Shown here: positions 7,370 through 16,430 of the stretch, piece after piece | Numbering within the stretch: the stretch's first letter is position 1 | How the letters are laid out: each line of letters opens with the position of its first letter | Assembly: GCA_900549275.1 (NCBI GenBank) | Contig: URNU01000006.1 | Span: 1 to 16,430, forward strand | Direction: 5' to 3' | DNA: 16,430 nt | DNA from: an uncultured Collinsella sp. | GTDB lineage: Bacteria > Actinomycetota > Coriobacteriia > Coriobacteriales > Coriobacteriaceae | Notes under the pieces: generated by a model | The model's input: only the letters and a program-made list of their open reading frames with translations | Told to the model about the DNA's origin: nothing | Databases searched by the model: none | Program-made: the position numbers and the translations under genes

Positions 7370-7639
7370 CTACATCACCATGTTCAGCGCGTTAACAAAC
7401 TCCTGGGCCTTCGCACGGCTGCTCAGGCTAAAGACACAGGCAGTCAACAGCCTGTTACGTAGGAAAACGTCGCGGCCCTTGATCCTGTTGACCCCCGTAA
7501 TGTCCTTAAGATAGACAATCTCGGTGTGCTTGCCGCCAAACGTGCCCTTCTTGAGTACCTCAATGCGGTTAGGGTAGATCTTGACGTCTTTAAACCTACC
7601 CGAACCCTTGTCCTGAAACAGCAAGGTGTTGTTGTCCAT
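7370..7639 (-). CDS. Small PH-like domain protein, function unknown
   Basis: This 89-aa protein starting MDNNTLLFQDKGSGRFKDVK looks like a bacterial pleckstrin-homology-like fold. It has short strands (VKIYPNRIEVLKKG, EIVYLKDITGVNRI), then VFSLSSRAKAQEFVNAL, the usual single C-terminal helix. Such domains occur in small cytoplasmic or membrane-side proteins of unclear role, and no catalytic residues are visible. The open frame extends 15 codons upstream to 7684. I chose the third ATG (7639-7637) because GGGAG lies 8 nt before it, while the earlier ATGs at 7684 and 7654 have none. It is convergent with the phospholipase gene and divergent from the nuclease gene. The fold assignment rests on pattern recognition only. 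Confidence 0.72.
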   Translation of the reverse strand: MDNNTLLFQDKGSGRFKDVKIYPNRIEVLKKGTFGGKHTEIVYLKDITGVNRIKGRDVFLRNRLLTACVFSLSSRAKAQEFVNALNMVM

Positions 7640-7728
7640 GCGTGTCACTCCCATGGGGTTCGCTAAAACTGCCTCTATGGTCACATTTTAGTCACTTCGG
7701 GAATCCTGCACGAAGGCGCTAGGCGACA

Positions 7729-7758
7729 TTGAAATTCGAGTCCGCGCGAGGCTTTAAA
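7729..7758 (+). promoter_or_regulatory. Candidate promoter of the YhcG-like nuclease gene
   Basis: TTGAAA (7729-7734, 4 of 6) and TTTAAA (7753-7758, 4 of 6) are 18 nt apart, 50 bp before the start codon. Three bases downstream begins an inverted repeat, AATGCA/TGCATT, which could be an operator over the transcription start. Based on position and partial consensus only. Confidence 0.35.
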
Positions 7759-7761
7759 CTA

Positions 7762-7780
7762 AATGCAATAAAGATGCATT
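7762..7780 (+). promoter_or_regulatory. Inverted repeat, possible operator
   Basis: AATGCA (7762-7767) and TGCATT (7775-7780) form a perfect 6-bp inverted repeat with a 7-nt spacer, just downstream of the candidate -10 and 28 bp before the nuclease start. This is a good place for a repressor or self-regulation site. The arms are short enough that chance cannot be excluded. Confidence 0.35.
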
Positions 7781-7807
7781 CCACAAGAGGAAAGTGGGGC
7801 GACAGTG

Positions 7808-8857
7808 ATGGGCGAACTGGTAAACCGTGGAGAATCGGCAATCGTGCCAGAAGTTTTTTACAAGCAGGTTTCCTCGATTCTCAACGCCGCTCGCAACAAG
7901 GCCTATACCGCCGTTAACTTTGCGATGGTTGAGGCATATTGGGAGATCGGCAAGAGCATTGTTGATGAGCAGGGCGGAGAGGAGCGCGCCAAGTATGGAG
8001 AGGCGCTGCTCAAGGCCCTCGCAATCAGGCTTACCAAGGATTTTGGTAAAGGTTTTGAAGCAAGAGAGCTGCGTAAAATGCGCCAGTTCCATCTTGCATT
8101 TCCAATTCGGGACTCACTGCGTCCCGAATTGAGCTGGACACATTACCGCAGGTTAATACGCATTCCTGACCCCGAAGCTCGCACCTGGTACATGAACGAA
8201 TGCGCCGACTCTCGCTGGAGCACGCGCCAGCTCGAACGCCAAATCAATACCATGTTCCGCGAGCGCCTTCTTGCCAGCAAGGACAAAGAGGCCGTCACCC
8301 AGGAAATCCAAGAGAGCGCCCCGGCTCGTCGCCCCGAGGATATCATCCGCGACCCATATGTACTGGAGTTTTTAGGTTTCTCGGACGATACTGCGTTTCG
8401 CGAGAGCGATCTAGAGCAGGCGCTCATCACGCATCTTCAGAAGTTCCTGCTGGAGCTTGGCCGTGGTTTCGCTTTCGAGGCGCGCCAAAAGCGCATCACC
8501 TTTGATGGACGCCATTTCTATATTGACCTTGTGTTTTACAACTATCTGATGCGCTGCTTCGTGCTCATCGACCTTAAGACCGATGACCTTACGCATCAGG
8601 ACCTGGGCCAGATGCAAATGTATGTGAACTACTACACGCGCGAACTCATGAACGAAGGCGACAATCCGCCCATAGGCATCGTGCTCTGCGCGGACAAAAG
8701 CGATTCGATCGTCGAGTACACGCTGCCCGAAGACAACGACCAAGTGTTTGCCGCCAAATACCTGCCGTATCTTCCAAGTAAGGAAGAGCTGGCACGCGAA
8801 CTGAGTGCCGAGTACCGCGCCATCAACGAAGCGACTAATGGCGAAACGCAAGGGTAG
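7808..8857 (+). CDS. YhcG/DUF1016 family PDDEXK nuclease
   Basis: This 349-aa protein matches the YhcG (DUF1016) family, found in restriction and defence neighbourhoods. The N-terminal DUF1016 helical domain (about 15-155) has VEAYWEIGKSI (41-51), GFEARELRKMRQFHLAFP (82-99) and LSWTHYRRLIRI (108-119). The C-terminal nuclease core is intact: Glu203 in the first helix, Asp240 in FYIDLVFYN, DLK at 255-257 in VLIDLKTD, and QMQMY (268-272) fitting QxxxY. The cytoplasmic protein is expected to cut nucleic acid, but the substrate of this family is poorly defined. The start reads GTGATG; I use the ATG at 7808, with GGGG 8 nt upstream, and the GTG at 7805 is an alternative. It is followed 63 bp later by an ADP-ribosylglycohydrolase gene with no terminator visible between them, and upstream of a type I restriction operon. 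Confidence 0.9.
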   Translation: MGELVNRGESAIVPEVFYKQVSSILNAARNKAYTAVNFAMVEAYWEIGKSIVDEQGGEERAKYGEALLKALAIRLTKDFGKGFEARELRKMRQFHLAFPIRDSLRPELSWTHYRRLIRIPDPEARTWYMNECADSRWSTRQLERQINTMFRERLLASKDKEAVTQEIQESAPARRPEDIIRDPYVLEFLGFSDDTAFRESDLEQALITHLQKFLLELGRGFAFEARQKRITFDGRHFYIDLVFYNYLMRCFVLIDLKTDDLTHQDLGQMQMYVNYYTRELMNEGDNPPIGIVLCADKSDSIVEYTLPEDNDQVFAAKYLPYLPSKEELARELSAEYRAINEATNGETQG

Positions 8858-8920
8858 CAGCACGTTGCGACCGACACCACCGATGGCGCTCCACATCACC
8901 CGGGATAAGAGGAGCTTTCC

Positions 8921-9709
8921 ATGACAGACAGACCGAAAACAACACTGCGCGACTGCATCTATGGGCTTGCCGTCGGTGACGCGCTGGGCGTTCCCTACGA
9001 GTTCAGGCCTCGTGGCACGTTCGAATGCACGGACATGATCGGCTACGGCACGCATGGGCAGCCCGCCGGCACCTGGAGCGACGACACATCTATGACGCTT
9101 GCTACCTGCGACTCGATCAAGGAGCTCGGGCACATCGTCACCGCAGACATGCGCGACAAGTTCGTAAGCTGGATTGCCCGTGGCGAGTATACGATCGACG
9201 GCGTTTTTGATTACGGCGGCACCACCGCTCGCGCCCTGCACACCGGCAAAGGTGGCTCCGGCGAGCGCGACAACGGCAACGGCTCGCTCATGCGCATCGC
9301 GCCCCTGGCGTTCACCGATGCGACAGACGAAGAGATCAGCGAGGTCTCCGCGATTACGCACGCCCACAGAACGTCGACCGACGCATGCATCATATTTGTT
9401 GAGCTGATGAGGAATGTGATGAACGGCGTGCTACCCTCGTGGGCACTCCATCTGAAAGGCGTGCCAAAGCAGGAAATCAGGTCAGGTGGCTTCGTGCGCG
9501 ACACGCTTAAGGCCGCTACCTGGTGCTTCGTCAACACTAACAGCTACGAAGATTGCGTGCTTGCCGCCATCAACCTAGGCGACGACACCGACACCACCGC
9601 AGCCGTCGCAGGCGCCCTCGCAGGAGCAAAATACGGCTTCAATGCTATTCCTCAGGAATGGATCGACACCCTGCGCGGTAAAGAGTTGATTGAGAACTGC
9701 TTGTTTTAG
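8921..9709 (+). CDS. ADP-ribosylglycohydrolase family protein (DraG/ARH-like)
   Basis: This 262-aa protein belongs to the dinuclear-metal ADP-ribosylglycohydrolase family, which removes ADP-ribose from modified proteins, nucleic acids or small molecules. All the usual motifs are present: GLAVGDALGVPYEF (15-28), GTWSDDTSMTLA (50-61) with Asp54 and Asp55, NGNGSLMRIAPLA (118-130), THAHRTS (146-152) and the C-terminal metal site LGDDTDTTAAVAGALAG (219-235) with Asp222 and Asp224. Nothing is missing, so activity is likely; the target is unknown. AGGAG stands 6 nt before the ATG. No ADP-ribosyltransferase gene is visible in the window, so a classical toxin-antitoxin or DraT/DraG pairing cannot be shown here. 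It may share a transcript with the upstream nuclease and the small protein that follows it by 32 bp. Confidence 0.92.
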   Translation: MTDRPKTTLRDCIYGLAVGDALGVPYEFRPRGTFECTDMIGYGTHGQPAGTWSDDTSMTLATCDSIKELGHIVTADMRDKFVSWIARGEYTIDGVFDYGGTTARALHTGKGGSGERDNGNGSLMRIAPLAFTDATDEEISEVSAITHAHRTSTDACIIFVELMRNVMNGVLPSWALHLKGVPKQEIRSGGFVRDTLKAATWCFVNTNSYEDCVLAAINLGDDTDTTAAVAGALAGAKYGFNAIPQEWIDTLRGKELIENCLF

Positions 9710-9741
9710 GGCGCCATTCAAGCAATAAGGTAGGAGGCATC

Positions 9742-9963
9742 ATGGAGAGGAAGATCGCGAATATCGATAAGTTCCAAATGGACGAAAACGAGACCCCGAT
9801 GCTCCCAACGGGACTGAGGAAGGAAGGAAACCTTTACGTCCTCCCCGACGGGCGTTACCTCCCCTGCGGGGTCTACCGGACCGAAGATGGCGGCTCACTC
9901 ATTTATGAGCCCTCCGAACTAAGCTTCTTCGGGCAGATGCTTGCTCAATTCAAAGAGTGCTAG
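9742..9963 (+). CDS. Small hypothetical protein (73 aa)
   Basis: This 73-aa protein starts MERKIANIDKFQMDENETP and contains a strand-rich middle with GNLYVLPDGRYLPCGVYR (about 29-46), then an acidic loop and a short helical end finishing in Cys. No signal peptide, membrane segment or known motif is seen. TAGGAGG 4 nt before the ATG and normal codon use support it as real. It follows the ADP-ribosylglycohydrolase gene by 32 bp, so the two are probably co-transcribed. I do not recognise the family. Confidence 0.68.
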   Translation: MERKIANIDKFQMDENETPMLPTGLRKEGNLYVLPDGRYLPCGVYRTEDGGSLIYEPSELSFFGQMLAQFKEC

Positions 9964-10025
9964 AGGTTTGATTGCCCGTTAGATCGACACTGTTCCGAAC
10001 CATGGGATGGGCAGGATGTCTCCCA

Positions 10026-10060
10026 CCGCGGCCTGTGAGGTAAAATCTTGACTGCCGCGG
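10026..10060 (+). promoter_or_regulatory. Inverted repeat in the leader of the 30-aa peptide gene
   Basis: CCGCGGC (10026-10032) and GCCGCGG (10054-10060) form a perfect 7-bp inverted repeat around 21 nt that contain TAAAAT and TTGACT. It could be an operator around a promoter or a structured leader. Neither promoter element has a good partner at 17 nt, so the role is open. Confidence 0.35.
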
Positions 10061-10106
10061 AATCCGCCTGCGGGCAACGCTCCGATCTCCGATTGGGGTG
10101 AAGCCT

Positions 10107-10199
10107 ATGAACTTGTTTCTTGAAATCCTGCGCCTCTCGATGTATGTGACCGGCATTGCCCGGAACCTCTACTCGATCTGGCGGGAATATAAGCAGTAA
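10107..10199 (+). CDS. Candidate 30-aa amphipathic small protein
   Basis: A 31-codon frame encodes MNLFLEILRLSMYVTGIARN followed by LYSIWREYKQ, then TAA. The middle is hydrophobic and aromatic with spaced Arg, and the end is basic, so it could be an amphipathic or membrane-associated helix. GGTGA lies 5 nt before the ATG and a perfect terminator starts 22 bp after the stop, which makes a compact transcription unit. Its size and surroundings recall type I toxin peptides or small membrane proteins, but no homolog is recognised and no antisense RNA is demonstrated. Chance remains possible for an ORF this short. Confidence 0.5.
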   Translation: MNLFLEILRLSMYVTGIARNLYSIWREYKQ

Positions 10200-10221
10200 C
10201 GGATAGCGAAGGGAGTCATGA

Positions 10222-10247
10222 AAAGGGCCGGTTGCAGCCGGCCCTTT
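10222..10247 (+). terminator. Perfect Rho-independent terminator hairpin
   Basis: AAAGGGCCGG (10222-10231) and CCGGCCCTTT (10238-10247) form a 10-bp perfect stem with a 6-nt loop. The A/T-flanked symmetry lets it work on both strands. It closes the transcript carrying the 30-aa peptide and perhaps the ADP-ribosylglycohydrolase operon. Confidence 0.85.
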
Positions 10248-10768
10248 AGACGATAATACCTGCGTTGCCCGCGCTTCCGAAGTGTGACTAGCTGAGGAGC
10301 GGGTTCCGCGGCACAACCTGATTTTACCCAGCGAGACGGCTCTTTTGCAGCCACTCCACCGTTTATTTACATCTACCGCCACAAGCGGATTCCGTGCGAA
10401 CGAGAGCAAAGAAACAACGCCGGCGCGACCAACAGAACCGACAATCCATACGACCAAAGAAATAGAAAAGCTCCCGCGGCCTCGGTTCCTCACCCAGGTC
10501 TAGGCGCTTTTCTTGGCACCATCGCACCACATCCGCCATCGCCTCCGGCCCGACACTCATTAAAATGCAAGCGGGAAACGATCTCGAGATCATCAACAAC
10601 GGCTTCAAGCAAGCGCTTGGGCAACTGTCACAACACGAGCGCCCATAAATAGAAGTCGATTTAAATAAGCAAGAGAGCCTTGCCACCAATTGTCATTCTG
10701 GCGCGATCAACCGATAAGTCAAATGGCAACTAACGGGTGTCAGATATACCAATATATGCAAGATTAAC
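10248..10768. other. Gene-poor stretch before the type I restriction operon
   Basis: About 520 bp without a convincing gene. A minus-strand frame at 10363-10689 has a protein-like middle (MSVGPEAMADVVRWCQEKRL, beginning at 10565) but a Cys/Arg-rich, improbable remainder and no ribosome binding site. A neighbouring minus-strand frame just upstream (about 10630-10563) also reads protein-like (LPKRLLEAVVDDLEIVSRLH). These may be pieces of an eroded gene. The right end contains the inverted repeat ATATA-ccaa-TATAT near 10744-10757, close to the hsdR promoter. Confidence 0.45.
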
Positions 10769-10777
10769 TGCTAGAAT
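10769..10777 (+). promoter_or_regulatory. Candidate extended -10 promoter of the hsdRMS operon
   Basis: TGCTAGAAT is an extended -10 element (TGn plus TAGAAT, 5 of 6), 53 bp before the hsdR start codon. The -35 region is weak, as is usual for extended -10 promoters. An AT-rich inverted repeat about 12 bp upstream might bind a regulator. Confidence 0.4.
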
Positions 10778-10830
10778 GCAATGGTGGACAGGCTCACCAG
10801 CGTCGAAGAAGCTTAAGGTAAGGAGCGCGC

Positions 10831-13920
<3,090 letters not shown>

Positions 13921-13934
13921 GGAGTTAAAACAGC

Positions 13935-15458
13935 ATGGCTAAAAGCAAGGCTAAGGACACCAAGAAGAACACGGCCGATGTTGGCTTTGAGGACCAACTG
14001 TGGAACGCCGCGGACGTGCTGCGCGGCAACTTGGACGCTGCCGAGTACAAAAACGTCGTATTAGGCCTCATTTTCCTGAAGTACCTCTCGGACCGCTTCG
14101 ACGAGCGCTATCTAGAGCTCGTCGCAGAGGGTTACGGCGACGAGGAAGATCGTGACTGCTACATGGAGCAGAATGTCTTCTTCGTTCCCGAAGAAGCACG
14201 TTGGGCGAACATCTCACAGGCGGCGCATACGCCCGAAATTGGCCAGATCATCGACAATGCCATGCGCGCCATCGAGCGCGAGAACGACAAGCTCAAAGAC
14301 GTGCTGCCCAAGAACTTCGCTCGTCCCGAACTAGACAAGCGGCGCTTAGGCGACGTCGTTGACTTATTCACAAACGTACAAATGACCGATAACGAGAGCG
14401 AGAAAGACCTGTTAGGGCGCGCATACGAATATTGCCTGCAGAAATTCGCATCAATGGAGGGCAAAAACGCCGGCGAGTTCTATACACCGTCGTGCATCGT
14501 GCGCACGCTGGTGGAAATCCTCCAGCCTTTCCACGGTCGCGTGTACGACCCCTGCTGTGGTAGCGGAGGCATGTTCGTGCAGTCCGCCGCCTTCGTCGAG
14601 CACCATGGCGGCAACGTGGTACAGGACATCACCATCTTTGGCCAGGAAAGCAACCCCACCACGTGGAAGCTCGCAAAGATGAACCTCGGTATTCGCGGCA
14701 TCGAGGCTGACTTGGGCAACTATGCCGACACCTTCAGTGCCGACCAGCACAAGAATGAAAAGTTCGATTTTGTACTGGCAAACCCGCCCTTCAATCTTAA
14801 GAACTGGGGCGGCGAAGCGCTGCAGGAAGACGTACGTTGGAAGTACGGTATGCCGCCCACGGGTAACGCTAACTTCGCTTGGATGCAGCATATGATTTGG
14901 CATCTTAACGGCACAGGTAAGATTGGCCTTGTATTGGCAAACGGGTCGCTCTCGAGCCAGACGAGCGGCGAGGGCAATATTCGACGCGCTATCGTAGAGG
15001 ACGATTTGGTAGAGGGCATTGTAGCCATGCCGGGACAGCTGTTCTACAGCACCCAAATTCCCGTGTGCCTGTGGATTCTGAATAAGAAGAAAGCCCAGAC
15101 CGGCAAGACGCTGTTCATCGATGCGCGCGAAATGGGCACCATGGTTTCCCGCAAACTACGCGAGTTTACCGAAGAGGACATCAACAAAGTTGCATCCGCA
15201 TTCGACTCCTTCCGCAAAGGCGAGTTCGAGCCCGAGAAGGGGTTCAGCGCCATAGCGGATTTAGATGAAATCGCCAAGCAAGATTTCATTCTGACACCCG
15301 GCCGCTACGTAGGCATTGCTGAAACCGAAGACGACGGCGAACCATTTGAAGAGAAGATGGCACGCCTGACTAGCGAGATTTCGAAGTGCTTTGAAGAGTC
15401 CAATCGCTTGCAGGAGCAGATTAAAAAGAACCTGGAGGCAATTGGTTATGGGATATAA
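13935..15458 (+). CDS. hsdM: Type I modification methyltransferase, M subunit
   Basis: This 507-aa N6-adenine methyltransferase protects host DNA at sites chosen by HsdS. An N-terminal helical HsdM_N domain (about 15-150, FEDQLWNAADVLRGN onward) precedes the catalytic domain. GEFYTPSCIVRTLVEIL (180-196) leads into the SAM-binding motif I DPCCGSGGMF (205-214), and the catalytic NPPF lies at 283-286 in LANPPFNLKNWGG. Length and motif order match the family. GGGAG lies 9-10 nt before the ATG, just after the hsdR stop. Its last 11 bp overlap the start of hsdS, which indicates translational coupling and balanced subunit production. Confidence 0.96.
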   Translation: MAKSKAKDTKKNTADVGFEDQLWNAADVLRGNLDAAEYKNVVLGLIFLKYLSDRFDERYLELVAEGYGDEEDRDCYMEQNVFFVPEEARWANISQAAHTPEIGQIIDNAMRAIERENDKLKDVLPKNFARPELDKRRLGDVVDLFTNVQMTDNESEKDLLGRAYEYCLQKFASMEGKNAGEFYTPSCIVRTLVEILQPFHGRVYDPCCGSGGMFVQSAAFVEHHGGNVVQDITIFGQESNPTTWKLAKMNLGIRGIEADLGNYADTFSADQHKNEKFDFVLANPPFNLKNWGGEALQEDVRWKYGMPPTGNANFAWMQHMIWHLNGTGKIGLVLANGSLSSQTSGEGNIRRAIVEDDLVEGIVAMPGQLFYSTQIPVCLWILNKKKAQTGKTLFIDAREMGTMVSRKLREFTEEDINKVASAFDSFRKGEFEPEKGFSAIADLDEIAKQDFILTPGRYVGIAETEDDGEPFEEKMARLTSEISKCFEESNRLQEQIKKNLEAIGYGI

Positions 15459-16376
15459 GCCGTCATCAACCGTATTTCTAGGGGACATCATTCTTCTCGA
15501 AGATTCAAAAAGAGAGCCGTTATCATCAATGCAAAGGGCAAGCCGAAAAGGTCAATATCCATATTACGGAGCCCAGGGTATAGTCGACTATTTAAGCGAC
15601 TATACCTTCGAAGGCAAGCGTTTATTGGTTGCCGAAGACGGAGAGAACCTAAGGAGCCGCAAACTCCCAATCGCCAATTCCGTCGATGGCAAATTCCGTG
15701 TAAACAATCACGCACACGTGCTGTGCGAAACGAGTAAGTGCAACATTGATTATTTGCGCTTCTATTTAAACTCAACTGACATCTCCGCCTATATTACCGG
15801 CTCAACACAGCCAAAATTGAGCCAAGCAAGCCTACTTGGCATGAGATTAGACTTGCCCCCAAAAGAAAAGCAAGACGCCATCGCTTCCTTTCTCGCCGCG
15901 ATAGAACGAAAAATCAATCTCAACACTCGCCTAAATGGCTATTTAGAAGAGCTTTTGTTGGCTCAATTTACCGCACTATCACCAAACGAAGACTGGACCG
16001 AAGGAAGAGCCGACTCGTATTACGAAATCGGAATAGGCAAGACCCCACCAAGGAAAGAGCCGGAATGGTTCTCTGATGTCAAAGCCGATAATCACGTATG
16101 GCTTTCAATCAAGGATATGGGCGAAGCGGGGACATATTCGCTTGATAGCTCCGAATACCTTACTGACGCCGCAGTAAACGCCAAAAATGTAAGAAGAGTT
16201 CCAGCAGGCTCGGTACTTCTCAGCTTTAAGTTGACGATCGGCAGAGTCAAGATCGCCGGTTGCAATATGACAACCAATGAGGCGATTGCCTGCTTTGCGT
16301 CTGATGACAAAAGAAAGCTGGCTTACGCTTATCCTTATTTGCGTTCATTTGATTATGGGAAATTGGGAAGCACATC
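15448..16376 (+). CDS. hsdS: Type I specificity subunit, truncated by the contig end
   Basis: HsdS sets the DNA target of the HsdM and HsdR subunits. About 309 residues are present of a usual 380-420. The first target-recognition domain (about 1-140) ends with GSTQPKLSQASLLGMRLDLP (118-137). A conserved central helix follows (about 138-175, KEKQDAIASFLAAIERKINL), then most of a second domain (about 185-309) with VWLSIKDMGEAGTYS and the typical FKLTIGRVKIAG. The genomic reading stops at 16376 in LGST, the place matching GSTQ of the first domain. The stop at 16396-16398 lies in adapter sequence, which adds seven false residues. ATG at 15448, with GGAGG 9 nt upstream, overlaps hsdM by 11 bp; a longer in-frame start at 15391 lies inside hsdM and is unlikely. 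The gene looks AT-richer than hsdM, as is common for exchangeable specificity genes. Confidence 0.92.
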
Positions 16377-16430
16377 AGATCGGAAGAGCGTCGTGTAGGG
16401 AAAGAGTGTAGATCTCGGTGGTCGCCGTAT
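16377..16430 (+). other. Illumina sequencing adapter (not genomic)
   Basis: The final 54 bases begin AGATCGGAAGAGC and continue through GTCGTGTAGGGAAAGAGTG into a TAGATCTCGGTGGTCGCCGT run. I recognise this as the complement of the Illumina TruSeq universal adapter. It is an untrimmed library artefact at the contig end and should be masked. The junction falls inside hsdS. Confidence 0.97.

Noticed and set aside
8411..9367. 318-codon minus-strand frame across the nuclease and ADP-ribosylglycohydrolase genes
   Set aside because: It overlaps two genes with complete, recognisable motif sets on the other strand and spans their intergenic gap. It is a high-GC shadow frame.
9960..10493. 177-codon minus-strand frame covering the terminator and 30-aa peptide gene
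   Set aside because: It runs through a perfect terminator hairpin, is rich in Arg, Ser and Pro with no domain pattern, and has no ribosome binding site.
10560..10649. Short plus-strand frame MQAGNDLEIINNGFKQALGQ in the gap before hsdR
   Set aside because: It is 27 codons with no ribosome binding site and lies antisense to the possible gene remnant; not supported as a gene.

Overview
The window looks like a chromosomal contig from a high-GC, Gram-positive anaerobe. A gut Coriobacteriia genome of the Collinsella type is the best guess. The grounds are the GC-rich codon use, clear Shine-Dalgarno sites, a C69 dipeptidase, a folD/fchA folate pair, a Tat-exported surface enzyme ending in an LAxTG-type sorting signal, and short intergenic repeats. 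The genus is inferred from general resemblance and has not been tested by a search.

Left part (1-3436), minus strand: the start of a small phasin-like protein that runs off the window; a C69 dipeptidase (pepD-like) with a likely terminator; and a tight two-gene folate operon, fchA then folD. This FolD lacks the catalytic lysine normally needed for its cyclohydrolase step, and its operon partner FchA is itself a methenyl-THF cyclohydrolase. The two probably split the work of the usual bifunctional enzyme.

Middle part (3437-7684): a 450-bp non-coding stretch with two copies of a 19-bp near-palindromic repeat; a small lipoprotein of unknown function with a strong terminator; a large Tat-exported, wall-anchored phosphatidylinositol-specific phospholipase C-like protein, also with a strong terminator; and a convergent small PH-like protein.

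Right part (7685-16376), plus strand: a probable defence island. It holds a YhcG/DUF1016 PD-(D/E)XK nuclease, an ADP-ribosylglycohydrolase, a 73-aa unknown protein, a 30-aa peptide gene with its own ribosome binding site and terminator, about 500 bp without a convincing gene, and a type I restriction-modification operon in the order hsdR-hsdM-hsdS. The hsdS gene is cut off in its second target-recognition domain.

The last 54 bases (16377-16430) are not genomic. They match the Illumina TruSeq adapter, so the apparent stop codon of hsdS at 16396-16398 is an artefact.
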